64,000 nt of DNA, taken from positions 1 through 64,000 of the forward strand of contig JBGUMF010000073.1 of assembly GCA_045116675.1 (NCBI GenBank), given 5' to 3'. This DNA comes from F23-D06 sp045116675. Its GTDB lineage: Bacteria; Bacteroidota; Bacteroidia; Bacteroidales; WCHB1-69. Positions within the stretch are counted from its first letter, which is position 1. Each line of letters opens with the position of its first letter. Position numbers and translations under genes: made by a program. The notes beneath the pieces are model-generated. The model made no database searches, was not told where the DNA came from, and saw only the letters and a list, made by a program, of their open reading frames with translations. Below are positions 31,504 to 41,094 of this stretch, piece after piece.

Positions 31504-33093
31504 CTACCACATCCCATCAAAGTCGGTCCAGATACGGTCACCGAGTTTCCAGGCGGTCTCCACAGCGGTATTGCCGCAGCGGTTGGTGAAATCTGTCAGC
31601 GTGCGGAGGGCCTCCTGACGATTGCCACTTTTCAACAGCTGCAACGCTTTCTGCTCAACATCTTTATGCTCGTCAATAAATTGTTTCTCAAGAGGTTCCC
31701 AGGTCTTGTCAATGACAACGTGCATGTCGCCCCAACGCTGGCAGGCCAGGCTGCCCACACGGTTGAAACCCCACCAAGCGGCCTCTTTGCTGAAGCCGGT
31801 CATGCGGCCGTCGGTCTTATAGGTGGTGGGCAAGTCGGTAACGTTGGCATAGATGGGCACATAGATGGACGAGGCCACATTGTCAAGGGCAAACCAGCAG
31901 AGCGCTCCCACCTCATCGGGCAGATCGGCACGACATTGGATGATGGTGCCGTAAACGGTGAAGTGGACAGCTATATTGCGCTCGCCCAGCTCGTTCCAGC
32001 CGCCGTTGATACGGTGCAGCTTCAGTTCATCAGCCTTCATGAAGGGATTGGCCATGGGCGAGATCACCTGCTTGCCCTCTTTGTTGGCCACGGTCAAGGT
32101 CTTGCGCATATCGTAAGGCGTGCCCTCGTAATAGTCTTTGAAAACACTCATCATCTTTTCAAGAGTCACCAATGTGTCGGGTTTCACAGAGAAGGGGTAG
32201 TTCTCGGCGTTGGGGTCCAGCTTGAGGGAAGGGGCCAGCAGGTCGAAGACGCGCCATTCTCTACGGCGGCAGGCGATCATCGTACGCGTCTGCGGCGCAT
32301 AGGCGTAGGCGAACTGGAACGTTGATTTGCCGTCCCACCAGCCGTTCTCCTTGGCCAAAGAATAGACGTTGTCGGAGGCCATGAAATAGTCCTTGTCCTT
32401 CAAGTTGATTTCACGGATGGTGGAAGCGTTGGCGTTGACGGCCACATGGTCGTCGGGCACGCGCTGGGCAGCCCACACAGCCCCGCGCTTGTCCTTACCG
32501 GGGCCGAGGATCTCCAGATGCCACACTTCGTTCTTGTCGGCGATGGTAAGGCACTCGCCCGCATCGCGCCAACCGTACTCCTTGAGCAGCTCGCCAGCCA
32601 TGCGGATGGCCTGGCGGGCGGTGGTGCAACGCTGCACCATCAGACGACAAAGAGTCTGGCACTCAATAAGCCCGCTGTCGGATTTCAGCTCCGACCGCCC
32701 GCCAAAGGTGGACTCCCCGATGGCCAACTGTTTCTCGTTGACGCAGGGATAGGCGGTGTTCAGGAACTGGTAGGTGTGCGCCACCTGCGGAATCTCGCCA
32801 ATCAGGATATTCTCGTAACGGGCCATCTGGCCGGGCACCTTCTTGGCCCAGCGGCGCCAGTACATGCCTTCGGTCTCGCCCGGCTGGTGGTCCATGGCCG
32901 GCTCCACCATAATATTGGTACGCGAACGATGACTGTCATCGGTGTGAGAAGTCATGACAGAACCGTCGGCGGAGGCTTTCTTGCCGATGGTGATGGAGGT
33001 GCATTCCATGCCTTCAGTCATGGGATCAATATCCGTTTGTGCGACGGCTATGCTGATGGTCGCAAGAAACAAGAGGGTGAGAAAAGGTTTCAT
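31504..33093 (-). CDS. Secreted C69 family dipeptidase
   Basis: 529 residues. Signal peptide (LTLLFLATISIAVAQ), then EGMECTSITIGKKASADGS. The Cys in MECTS is the expected N-terminal nucleophile of the Ntn-type C69 (U34) dipeptidases. GIGEST-like LAIGESTFGGRSEL and WRDAGECLTIADKNEVWHLEILGPG are further family hallmarks, as is NANASTIREI. Likely periplasmic or secreted. 39 bp separate it from the fatty-acid transporter gene upstream, so it may end that operon. Confidence 0.92.
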   Translation of the reverse strand: MKPFLTLLFLATISIAVAQTDIDPMTEGMECTSITIGKKASADGSVMTSHTDDSHRSRTNIMVEPAMDHQPGETEGMYWRRWAKKVPGQMARYENILIGEIPQVAHTYQFLNTAYPCVNEKQLAIGESTFGGRSELKSDSGLIECQTLCRLMVQRCTTARQAIRMAGELLKEYGWRDAGECLTIADKNEVWHLEILGPGKDKRGAVWAAQRVPDDHVAVNANASTIREINLKDKDYFMASDNVYSLAKENGWWDGKSTFQFAYAYAPQTRTMIACRRREWRVFDLLAPSLKLDPNAENYPFSVKPDTLVTLEKMMSVFKDYYEGTPYDMRKTLTVANKEGKQVISPMANPFMKADELKLHRINGGWNELGERNIAVHFTVYGTIIQCRADLPDEVGALCWFALDNVASSIYVPIYANVTDLPTTYKTDGRMTGFSKEAAWWGFNRVGSLACQRWGDMHVVIDKTWEPLEKQFIDEHKDVEQKALQLLKSGNRQEALRTLTDFTNRCGNTAVETAWKLGDRIWTDFDGMW

Positions 33094-33132
33094 ACGTGTT
33101 TTATTCGATGTTATATTAATATTGTAAAATCA

Positions 33133-34485
33133 TTATAATGCCCAAACTAAAAGACCTCCACAGATAATGAGGCCGCTCACCACCAGGTCGATAAGGCAGA
33201 AACCCATGATGTCTTTGGCGTTGAGCTTGGCGATGGCCAAGGCGGGAATGGCCCAGAATGGCTGGATGAGGTTGGTCCACGCATCGCCCCACGCGATGGC
33301 GGTTCCCGTGAGGCCCGGGTCCACACCCAAGTTGGCGCCGGCGGCGAACATGATGGGTGCCTGGATGGCCCAATGCCCGCCCCCGGAGGGAACGAACATG
33401 TTGAGTACGGCGGCACACAGGAAAGTGAGCAGCGGATAGGTGGTGGGATTGGATATCGAGATGCAGGCGTTGCTGATGACCGTTCCGAAGCAGATGCCCG
33501 AGTGCCCGATGCCCGTGATGATGCCCATGATGCCGGCATAAAAGGGAAATTGCAGGATAATGCCCGCTGCGCCGGAGGCTGCCTTGGTGAAGGCTCTCAC
33601 GTACGCCAACGGCGTGCCGTGCAGGATGACACCCACAAACAAGAAAAGCATGATGACGGAGTTGAGATCCAACGCACCACCCCGAAAGCCGATTTTAATG
33701 ATAAGATATCCAAGCCCCAAAAGAGCCACCAACCAGTTCAAAACACGGCTATTCTCCAACTTCTCAGCAGGTGTGGAGGGGATAATGTCCGGCTGGGGTT
33801 GCTCTTCTGCCAGCAGGGCAGGGTCAATGGCAACCACTTTTTCGGGATGCGGATGCATGAGCGCGTTCACGACCACGATGGCGGCGATGGTGAGTGCCAC
33901 CATGACGAGGTTGTGCGGATCCAGGATGGTCTGCGTCACCGGCACGGGCTCGGTGAGGATGCCATTGGTGGCCTTGGTCAGCGCCTCGCCCGGCGTGGCC
34001 ATCGTCAGCGGGATGGAGCCCGACAGACCCGCGTGCCATACAACGAAACCACTATAAGCCGAGGCAATGAGCAGACGGTAGTCCACACCCGACAGCTTAC
34101 GGGCAATCTCCTTGGCAAAGATCACACCCACAATCAGACCGAATCCCCAGTTGAGCCAGCAGGCCACAGCCGACACGCCAGTCACCAAGGCGATGGCGCC
34201 GGCAGGGGTCTTGGGAATGCCCGCCAGACGGCTGATGCCCTTCTTGATGACGGGAGCGGCAGCCAGCGTGGAGCCGCAGACCAGCACCAACGCCATCTGC
34301 ATGGCGAAGGCCAGCAACCCCCATACACCGTTGCCCCAATGCTCCATCACCTCAATCGGAGTCTGATGACAGATGGGCATCGCCAACAGGGCGGCGAGGA
34401 AGGTGAGCAGTATGGCAAAAATGAAAGGCTCCGGCAGATAGCGTTGCACCACTCGGACGCAGGCGTTGATGATTCGTTGGAACAT
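33133..34485 (-). CDS. Short-chain fatty acid transporter, AtoE family
   Basis: 450 residues, about 12 hydrophobic segments. The signature regions of AtoE/TIGR00366 proteins are present: VVQRYLPEPFIFAILLTFLAAL near the start, CWLNWGFGLIVGVIFAKEIAR, YSGFVVWHAGLSGSIPLTMATPG, and the near C-terminal FVPSGGGHWAIQAPI. The family imports acetoacetate or butyrate-like acids. It starts 16 bp after the D-2-hydroxyacid dehydrogenase gene, consistent with joint handling of small organic acids. Confidence 0.9.
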   Translation of the reverse strand: MFQRIINACVRVVQRYLPEPFIFAILLTFLAALLAMPICHQTPIEVMEHWGNGVWGLLAFAMQMALVLVCGSTLAAAPVIKKGISRLAGIPKTPAGAIALVTGVSAVACWLNWGFGLIVGVIFAKEIARKLSGVDYRLLIASAYSGFVVWHAGLSGSIPLTMATPGEALTKATNGILTEPVPVTQTILDPHNLVMVALTIAAIVVVNALMHPHPEKVVAIDPALLAEEQPQPDIIPSTPAEKLENSRVLNWLVALLGLGYLIIKIGFRGGALDLNSVIMLFLFVGVILHGTPLAYVRAFTKAASGAAGIILQFPFYAGIMGIITGIGHSGICFGTVISNACISISNPTTYPLLTFLCAAVLNMFVPSGGGHWAIQAPIMFAAGANLGVDPGLTGTAIAWGDAWTNLIQPFWAIPALAIAKLNAKDIMGFCLIDLVVSGLIICGGLLVWAL

Positions 34486-34500
34486 GTAGAAATGGGTGTT

Positions 34501-35415
34501 TTATATGTGACTGAGTACAATGTCGATACGGTCGTCGAAGGCCTCGCGAGTGGCATATCCCACATGAGGCACGAGCACGCAGTTGGGGGCGCTGAAAAGG
34601 GGATGGTCTTCGGCCAAGGGCGGCTCCTTCTCATACACGTCGATGCCGGCGCCACCAAGGAGGCCCGCTTTCAGCATGTCGGCCAATGCGTCCATGTCCA
34701 CCACGTTGCCGCGGGCGGTGTTGATGATGACCGCCGTGGACTTGCACATCTGCAGCAGCTCACGGCTGATGAGATGATGCGTTTCCGCTGTCAGCGGCAC
34801 GTGCAGGGTGATGATGTCACAGGTCTTCATCAGCTCCTCCAAGGGAAGATATACGACACCATGCGCTACCACATCATCATATTCGGAGCGGCTCCAGGCT
34901 ACGACCTCACAGCCGAAAGCTATGAGCAGCTGTGCCGTACGCTGTCCGATAGCACCCGTACCCACGATGCCCACACGCTTGCCACGCAGCTCGCGACCCA
35001 AGAAGTTGTTGCGCGTGCCTCCCTTACGGGTGTCCGCATCCAACGCGGTGATGCGCCGATAGACATCCAACATCAGCCCGATAGCCAACTCGGCGACACC
35101 TTCCGTGGCATAGCCCGAGGCATTCACGACCTCGATGGCGTGCTCACGGCAGTAGGCCAGGTCAATATGGTCCAGCCCCGTGAAGGCGACGTTGAGTTTC
35201 TTCAATTTGGGACACTGGGACAATATGTCGCTCCCGATTTTGATGTTGGAAACAATCACCTCATCCGCATCTTTCATTCGCTCGACGAGGGTGGCAGCAT
35301 CCTCTCGGCGGTCGCGGTAGCAGATGAACTCGTGGCCTTTGGCGGCCAAATCAGACGCAATATTAGTGGCCCGCTCATCGCTGATGCCGATAGGTTCTAC
35401 AGCTACAATCTTCAT
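34501..35415 (-). CDS. D-2-hydroxyacid dehydrogenase (NAD-dependent)
   Basis: 304 residues. NAD loop GIVGTGAIGQRTAQ near 150. Catalytic Arg in NTARGNVVD, Glu in DVYEKEPP, His in PHVGYATREAF. FTGLDHIDLAYC and EGVAELAIGLML are further landmarks. The family reduces 2-keto acids such as glyoxylate, hydroxypyruvate or 4-phosphoerythronate; specificity is not readable. At 304 residues it ends soon after the catalytic His, slightly short for the family. Confidence 0.9.
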   Translation of the reverse strand: MKIVAVEPIGISDERATNIASDLAAKGHEFICYRDRREDAATLVERMKDADEVIVSNIKIGSDILSQCPKLKKLNVAFTGLDHIDLAYCREHAIEVVNASGYATEGVAELAIGLMLDVYRRITALDADTRKGGTRNNFLGRELRGKRVGIVGTGAIGQRTAQLLIAFGCEVVAWSRSEYDDVVAHGVVYLPLEELMKTCDIITLHVPLTAETHHLISRELLQMCKSTAVIINTARGNVVDMDALADMLKAGLLGGAGIDVYEKEPPLAEDHPLFSAPNCVLVPHVGYATREAFDDRIDIVLSHI

Positions 35416-35450
35416 ATAGTTATGGTTGTTTTTTGTTTTAAAATAAAAAT

Positions 35451-36302
35451 CTATCTTACAGGAAGTTGCTCCACCTGAAGTACTTCGCCTTTAATTTCGT
35501 CCTTATAGTACAGGATGGCTACCACAGAACAATTGTCGGGATTCCAATCGTGACCGGCAAAGGTGATGGAACGGCCATAGGTGTAGGCAGAATCTTTCTG
35601 CAAGATGCCGTCGCCCGTCAGCAAATCTCCAAAGGTGCCGTTCAATCCCGCACGGAGCACATGGTTGTGGGTGTAATCCAGAATGGTCTCCGAATGTTTG
35701 AGCTGCGGCTTTATGATGTTGTCCTCAATGAGGAACAATGAAAACCGGAGAGCATTCGGATAGTCTTGCAGCATGGTGACCTTGGCATTGACTTTCAGCA
35801 TACCGGAGGCATCGTACTGGTTGACGAGCTGGATGGCAGCCATCGGGGTACGGTCTTCAGCCTCCAGTTTGGATTGCCAGCGTGCCGGCGAGACAATGTT
35901 CGGTTTCCGATTGATGATGGCCACGGGGATGCCGTCAATGTTGAAAAAGCTGCGCAACTCGTTTCCGACATTGGTACGGAAGTCGTAGGCAAAATTGGCA
36001 TCCGTGGGGTGTGGCACGGCCAGTGCGCCGGCATGGATGCCGACGACGACCAGAGTATCCTGAAAAATGCCGTGCAGACGGTCCAGCTCATCATGGCCGT
36101 CCGGACAGTTCGGACAATAGTGGCCGGTATATTCTTCAATCAAAAGTTTGCGGAAGACACTACTGGGGTCCAACGGAGGAAACTCCACCGTCACCTCCTC
36201 CACTTCGCTTGGGATGATGTATGGGCCTTCAACGCGGTCGCATGCGGACATAAGGCCCGCCGCGATGAACAATACTATGATGATGTTTCTCATTTTTTCC
36301 AT
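35451..36302 (-). CDS. Omp28-related outer-membrane lipoprotein
   Basis: 283 residues from ATG 36302 (MEKMRNIIIVLF); MRN at 36293 is the alternative. Lipobox LMSAC. Residues ~60-130 show a thioredoxin-like start: LLIEEYTGHYCPNCPDGHDEL with a CxxC, as in Omp28 proteins of Porphyromonas and relatives. The remainder is beta-rich (FSLFLIEDNIIKP). Function of Omp28 is uncertain; adhesion has been proposed. It lies between the DUF6029 and dehydrogenase genes, 29 and 35 bp away. Confidence 0.85.
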   Translation of the reverse strand: MEKMRNIIIVLFIAAGLMSACDRVEGPYIIPSEVEEVTVEFPPLDPSSVFRKLLIEEYTGHYCPNCPDGHDELDRLHGIFQDTLVVVGIHAGALAVPHPTDANFAYDFRTNVGNELRSFFNIDGIPVAIINRKPNIVSPARWQSKLEAEDRTPMAAIQLVNQYDASGMLKVNAKVTMLQDYPNALRFSLFLIEDNIIKPQLKHSETILDYTHNHVLRAGLNGTFGDLLTGDGILQKDSAYTYGRSITFAGHDWNPDNCSVVAILYYKDEIKGEVLQVEQLPVR

Positions 36303-36331
36303 TTTTACAATATATAATTTATGGTATGAGG

Positions 36332-38053
36332 TTAAAAGGATGTGGTGATGGAAAGACCTACCCCGTAGGAGGCAGGTACTGCACGGCAGACACCTCCAAT
36401 GCAGAGGATACCCTCCTGGGTCTTTCCGAAGTTGAGCGCAATGCGGGTGGTGTTCCACACAAAGGCTCCGGCGACATTGAAATAATGCAGCCGACGGGAC
36501 GGATCCGGATTGCCGTAATTCCAGTCGTCACCGATAGAGATGAACCATTTCGGACTGATGGAATATTCCAGCATACCATAGATATGACTGCCGTCGTCAT
36601 CCTTGGTGTATAAATGCTGGAGATCCAGATGCAGAGCGTGCTTGGATGTGATCTTCCATTGGAGATCGGAAGCCACCAGATGCCCACGCATCATGCCTTC
36701 ATGGCCTTGCAGGATTTCAAGATTGTAGGAGATGAAATTGTAGGCCAGCGTCCATTTCCAGGATTTGGTGAACCGATGGCTGATTTCCAGTCCGATGTCC
36801 TGATAGAGAAGGTCGGGACCGAATTTGAAGAAGGACGAGGTGTAGCCTTCGGTGCCGCGTGCCGTACCATTTTCGATGGCGAGTGCCACCGGCTGCTGGT
36901 CGGTGTTGTGGAAACGGGAGAAATTGAACGTCAGGTCGGTGCCGTACTTGCCGCCCAATTTTGTTTTCTTGGGTATCTTGTAGTTAACTTGAAGCTGTAC
37001 GCCGATTTGGCTGTTGGGTTGGCTGGCGAAGCCGTAATCGCTGATTAGCTGATACGAATATTGTCGGTTGATGGCTGGGATATTATTGATATTCAGCCAG
37101 CTGTTCTGCTGGACCATACGCTGCGAACGGAAATCCATGTTATCGGAACGGATGAACGAGGCCGCCACGCCGAAGCCTTTCATGGAGTAGGTGGCCGAAA
37201 GGAAGAGAGCTTCGCCTTTCTTATAGATGAAGTCATTGGAAACGTTCGGATCCTGCATCTTCTGGGCGAACTCGGCATCAAAACGGAAACCTTTGTATCC
37301 GAAATTCAGTCTCGTGGCCCATATCGGGATGTTCTGCGGAATCTTGTCGGCAGGAATCTCACCTGTGCAAGTGCTGTCGGTGCCGGGATACAGCGTGCCG
37401 ATGATGGCTTCGTCGGCCTTCTCGAACTTGCTCACGAAAGAGGCCCCGATGTTCGTGGTGAAACCCTTCTCCTGCATCTTGGGGATAAGCTCGCTCAGAG
37501 CGATTTCACCGTCAAGGCCCCGCACGAAGTCGCGCCGACCCAAATAGCTTTCGAAATTAAACCGCTCGATGCCCCACACCCCCTTGACCGTGATGCCCTT
37601 ATACGGAGTCACCTTCACGCGGGCGCCCAACAGACTGTTGTCAATACCCAACTGCCGGTCCTCGTACGCCCTCAGCGCGAGCCCGTTGCCGAACTGCTCG
37701 TAGAAGTTGCCGGCGGTGACCTGAATGAACTTGTTTTTATAATCGGCGAAAAAATAGCGCACTCCCTGGCCCTGGTATTGGATTTTCTCGAAATCAATCA
37801 GCGGAAACTGATAATACTCATAGCGCACGCCGGCAGAGAAGCCGCCATTCGAGTAAAGCAGGTTGATGAAGGCGTTGGCCCGCACTTTGGAGTCAACCTT
37901 TTCCGCTCCGATGAGGGAGTCCGGCATATAATACATACCGTTGAAACCGAAATCGCCACTGATACGGCTGTTGCCCAACTGGTGCTGACCTTGGAGCGAC
38001 GACAGCGAAAACAGCAGTATAACCGAAATAATTAGAGATAGATGTTTTATCAT
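36332..38053 (-). CDS. DUF6029 family outer-membrane protein
   Basis: 573 residues: signal peptide (SVILLFSLSSLQGQ), then barrel-like strands throughout (SAGVRYEYYQFPLIDFE, WTLAYNFISYNLEIL) ending in SYGVGLSITTSF with the terminal Phe typical of outer-membrane barrels. LLGARVKVTPYKGITVKGVWG and GNFYEQFGNGLALRAYED match the DUF6029 proteins often coded next to Omp28 and TlpA-like proteins in Bacteroidales. Role unknown. Confidence 0.82.
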   Translation of the reverse strand: MIKHLSLIISVILLFSLSSLQGQHQLGNSRISGDFGFNGMYYMPDSLIGAEKVDSKVRANAFINLLYSNGGFSAGVRYEYYQFPLIDFEKIQYQGQGVRYFFADYKNKFIQVTAGNFYEQFGNGLALRAYEDRQLGIDNSLLGARVKVTPYKGITVKGVWGIERFNFESYLGRRDFVRGLDGEIALSELIPKMQEKGFTTNIGASFVSKFEKADEAIIGTLYPGTDSTCTGEIPADKIPQNIPIWATRLNFGYKGFRFDAEFAQKMQDPNVSNDFIYKKGEALFLSATYSMKGFGVAASFIRSDNMDFRSQRMVQQNSWLNINNIPAINRQYSYQLISDYGFASQPNSQIGVQLQVNYKIPKKTKLGGKYGTDLTFNFSRFHNTDQQPVALAIENGTARGTEGYTSSFFKFGPDLLYQDIGLEISHRFTKSWKWTLAYNFISYNLEILQGHEGMMRGHLVASDLQWKITSKHALHLDLQHLYTKDDDGSHIYGMLEYSISPKWFISIGDDWNYGNPDPSRRLHYFNVAGAFVWNTTRIALNFGKTQEGILCIGGVCRAVPASYGVGLSITTSF

Positions 38054-38077
38054 ACTCAGGAATCTTGTAATGTCAGA

Positions 38078-38602
38078 TTATTTCCCGACCATTTTCTTGA
38101 TGATTTCATAGACTTCCTCTTCCCCGCCTGCCGCGTAAGAGGTGTGTTGCCACACAATCTCGCCGTTGCCGTTGAGGATACAGAGATAAGGCACGTCGTT
38201 CACATTCATGGCACGCTTGAAGTCGGAGTTCACGTCCAGCAGAACGGTGTAGTCCCAGCCCCGCCCGTTGACGAACGGTGCCACGCGTGCGGAAGTCTTC
38301 GAGTCGTCAATGGAGATGGCGTACAACTTGACGCCAGTTTCCTCCACCCAGTCCTCATATTCGTCGGCAATAGCCATCAGCTCGTTGACGCAAGGTCTGC
38401 ACCAAGTGGCCCACAGGCTGATGATGACCGGTTTGCCGTCATTTTGGATGTTGGCGGTGTTGAAAACCTGCCCGTCCAAGGTCTGGATATCGATGGCGGG
38501 TATTTTGGCCAGATGCTTGGGATTGGCATTATCGTCATTCTGGGCGATGACCGGCAAGCAGAACGCCAGCACACAGAGGGCTGCAAGGATTCTATTTTTC
38601 AT
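38078..38602 (-). CDS. TlpA/ResA-type thiol-disulfide oxidoreductase
   Basis: 174 residues. Signal peptide (LCVLAFCLPVIAQ), then a thioredoxin fold with active site WATWCRPCVNE near residue 67 and the cis-Pro region VNDVPYLCILNG. Periplasmic thiol redox is expected, for example keeping client cysteines reduced. A second thioredoxin-like gene lies 10 bp upstream, and the Omp28-like protein with its own CxxC follows, so the operon has three thioredoxin-type proteins. Confidence 0.93.
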   Translation of the reverse strand: MKNRILAALCVLAFCLPVIAQNDDNANPKHLAKIPAIDIQTLDGQVFNTANIQNDGKPVIISLWATWCRPCVNELMAIADEYEDWVEETGVKLYAISIDDSKTSARVAPFVNGRGWDYTVLLDVNSDFKRAMNVNDVPYLCILNGNGEIVWQHTSYAAGGEEEVYEIIKKMVGK

Positions 38603-38612
38603 AATGGTGTAT

Positions 38613-40061
38613 TTATTGTTTGCGATTAATAAAAAGTGGATTTTCTAATTCCTGTTCTTCTTTTGGGAAATGGGCATTCAAATATTGGATCAGCCCGTTG
38701 TCGGGAGAGGGCGCGTAACGGTTAAGGATCCGCCCATCAGCTCCCAAAATCATATAGTCGGGCAACGTTTCCACACCCATGCGCATCATCCAATCGTAGT
38801 TGCCGTTGAAATGCAGGATCGGCCATGCCACTATCCCGCCGTAGGTCTTGTAGAACTGCTCGTACGTTTTGCGCCCAGGGTCTGCACAGATGCTCACAAA
38901 TTGGATTCTGTCCTGAAAATTCTGATAAAACTCGTTTAATAACACCATCTCCCGGATACAATCAATGCAGTCAGACTGCAAAAACTGCACGTAGATAGGT
39001 TTGTCACCCAATTGGTTTAAACGGACATGTCTGCCTTTTTCATTCTCAAACACGGGAATGTCCGTTTTCTGCGCCGGAGGCAGGGCGCGTTCAAGAGCGT
39101 GAGTGATAAAAGGCTGATGTTCAGGAAAATGCGTGGAAACCTGGATGTATTGCAGCAACTTGATGATGTTTCCCCTGTCAAACTCCTCGTTGTCCATCCA
39201 CTGGTCCAGATTGCGGATGATGGCCAGCTCGCGGATGCGCTCGTTCACCAGCTGAGGGTCCCGGCCCACCTCGTTGAAAAGGGTCAGGTAATCGGGCTGC
39301 TCGTTGATGGTGCGGGCCAGCAATTCCTTAGAGATACGGGGAGAATTGTACAGGTAGTTCCCATAAAACTGGTTGAACAACGCCATGTAGGCAGGGTTAT
39401 TGTAAAGCACCTTATCGTGGTCGAAATATTTGGAATAGATGGTTCTGCGGTCGAGCATGATTTCCAGCAGCCCATACGTGTAGTAAATATAAGATTCGTA
39501 AAAATTTTCCGGATTATACCGGATCGGGAAGCGCTCGGAAAGCATGGTGGAAACAGTGTCGAATGCCTTCGGATCGTGGTCGTAGGTGATCCGAAACGCG
39601 TAACGGTCCGTGATGCCACTGAAATAGCGCGAAAACCGGTTAATCTTATAGTTAAGGTCGGCGGTATCTATCTCATCCGTAGTAATTTGCAGGAAACCGC
39701 CGTAGGTCTCCGGGTTAATAAGGTTGAAGAGCAGGGTGTCGGCACTGATATGGAAATGATAGCTGTGGAAGGGCACGATGAAGAACTCGGCCTTAGTGGT
39801 GCGGATAGCCAGCTGTACCAGCTTGATGTCGGTGGTGGAATACGAGAGTTTGAAACGCCCGTTCTTGTCAATCTTGTCGTGAGCCGCCACAGTGGGGATA
39901 TTGTTAAGCAGATCGTCAAACACAAGCAGGCGAATCTCCTCATTGCGGGCAAACGGAGCCTCACCCGTGATGACCACAGGCTGCTGCGCAAAAACCCGTA
40001 CCCCTATGCAGAACAGGAGGAGCAGAAACGGTATCTTGTATGTATTTGACTGGATGGTCAT
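38613..40061 (-). CDS. Large thioredoxin-like protein (TlpA family, N-terminal extension)
   Basis: 482 residues. Signal peptide (LLLLFCIGVRVFAQ). A beta-rich N-terminal domain and a long helical middle part are of unrecognised type. The last ~130 residues are thioredoxin-like: IYVQFLQSDCIDCIREMVLL near 370 with CIDC, then ISICAD-like VSICADPGRKTY and GVETLPDYMILGADGRIL. Its start overlaps the coaD stop (TAATG), so translation is coupled. Confidence 0.82.
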   Translation of the reverse strand: MTIQSNTYKIPFLLLLFCIGVRVFAQQPVVITGEAPFARNEEIRLLVFDDLLNNIPTVAAHDKIDKNGRFKLSYSTTDIKLVQLAIRTTKAEFFIVPFHSYHFHISADTLLFNLINPETYGGFLQITTDEIDTADLNYKINRFSRYFSGITDRYAFRITYDHDPKAFDTVSTMLSERFPIRYNPENFYESYIYYTYGLLEIMLDRRTIYSKYFDHDKVLYNNPAYMALFNQFYGNYLYNSPRISKELLARTINEQPDYLTLFNEVGRDPQLVNERIRELAIIRNLDQWMDNEEFDRGNIIKLLQYIQVSTHFPEHQPFITHALERALPPAQKTDIPVFENEKGRHVRLNQLGDKPIYVQFLQSDCIDCIREMVLLNEFYQNFQDRIQFVSICADPGRKTYEQFYKTYGGIVAWPILHFNGNYDWMMRMGVETLPDYMILGADGRILNRYAPSPDNGLIQYLNAHFPKEEQELENPLFINRKQ

Positions 40062-40525
40062 TATGGCTTTTCTGGAAGTTTATAGGATAGAAATGCGGAG
40101 TAGTCGGCGTGCAGCGACCACAACTCCCGCACCAGCGAGGAGGAGACGATGGCCCACTCGGGAGAGGAAGGGATGAAGATGGTCTCCACATCCGGATTCA
40201 AAGTCAGGTTTATCCGGCGCAACTCCTCTTCGGCGGCGAAGTCGATGGCGTTGCGGACACCCCGCACCAGATAGTTGACCCCGAGCTGCCGACACAGGTC
40301 CGTAGTAAGTCCCTCATACGCCATAACGGTCACCTTCGTTTCCCCGTCGTACAGGTCCCGGATCCACTGGAGGCGCTGCTCCACAGGAAAGATATCCTCT
40401 TTGGCGTGGTTGTGGCCGAGGGCAATGTAGAGGTGGTCGAAGAGCGGCAGGGCTTTCCGAACAATGTCCTCATGCCCCTTGGTAAAAGGACAAAAGGAAC
40501 CGGCAAACAGGGCTATGTTTTTCAT
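40061..40525 (-). CDS. coaD: Pantetheine-phosphate adenylyltransferase
   Basis: 154 residues. It makes dephospho-CoA from phosphopantetheine and ATP. Seen: the nucleotidyltransferase loop AGSFCPFTKGHEDIV (TxGH with Lys), the ALGHNHAKE strand, LVRGVRNAIDFAAEEEL, and the second motif SSSLVREL. First committed CoA gene in this operon; coaBC sits elsewhere in the window at 45907. Confidence 0.96.
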   Translation of the reverse strand: MKNIALFAGSFCPFTKGHEDIVRKALPLFDHLYIALGHNHAKEDIFPVEQRLQWIRDLYDGETKVTVMAYEGLTTDLCRQLGVNYLVRGVRNAIDFAAEEELRRINLTLNPDVETIFIPSSPEWAIVSSSLVRELWSLHADYSAFLSYKLPEKP

Positions 40526-40530
40526 AATAA

Positions 40531-41094
40531 TCAGTCTCTGAGGATGGTGAAATTGTAATCGTCAAGGAATTTGATCAGACGGGAGGGCTTGTAGTCTATG
40601 GAGCTGGCGAACTCATGGGGCACCACATGGTCCATCTGGCGGATGACTTCCGGGGAGATGTCTTCAAAAGTCTTGGGAGTGGGCTCACCAGCGATGTTGG
40701 CGGAGGTGGAGACGACGGGCTTGCCGAGAGCGCGGATGAGCTTGCGGCAGAACTCGTTGCTCGTAATCCGGATGGCGATAGTGCCATCGTCATGGACCAG
40801 CTTGGCGGGGAGGTTCTTGGCAGTGGGATAGATGAAGGTGGTAGGACGTGAGATGTGCGGGATCAGATCCCAGGCTATCAGCGGAATCTCCTCCACATAA
40901 TGGGGCAGACGCTCCGCCGAGTCCAGCAGGATGATCATGCTCTTCTTCTCATTACGCTGTTTGATGCGGTAGATGGCCGCGACAGCCTCCTCGTTGGTGG
41001 CGTCGCACCCGATGCCCCACACCGTGTCAGTGGGATAAAGCAGCACTTTGCCCTCACGCAGCAACGCCGCACACCGTTCGATTTCTTGTTCCAT
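40531..41094 (-). CDS. L-threonylcarbamoyladenylate synthase (Sua5/YciO/YrdC family)
   Basis: 187 residues. It forms threonylcarbamoyl-AMP for t6A. Seen: LREGKVLLYPTDTVWGIGCDATNEEA, the basic KQRNEKKSMIILL motif, ISRPTTFIYPTA and KPVVSTSANIAGEPTP. Single-domain YrdC/TsaC type. It begins the minus-strand operon with coaD, 5 bp upstream of it. A -7 box TATTTTTG lies at 41145-41138 on the minus strand. Confidence 0.93.
   Translation of the reverse strand: MEQEIERCAALLREGKVLLYPTDTVWGIGCDATNEEAVAAIYRIKQRNEKKSMIILLDSAERLPHYVEEIPLIAWDLIPHISRPTTFIYPTAKNLPAKLVHDDGTIAIRITSNEFCRKLIRALGKPVVSTSANIAGEPTPKTFEDISPEVIRQMDHVVPHEFASSIDYKPSRLIKFLDDYNFTILRD

Noticed and set aside
33373..35478. 701-codon plus-strand open frame opposite the transporter and dehydrogenase genes
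   Set aside because: It spans two clear minus-strand genes and their gap; the product is low in hydrophobic cores and rich in Gly, His and Asp, as shadows are.
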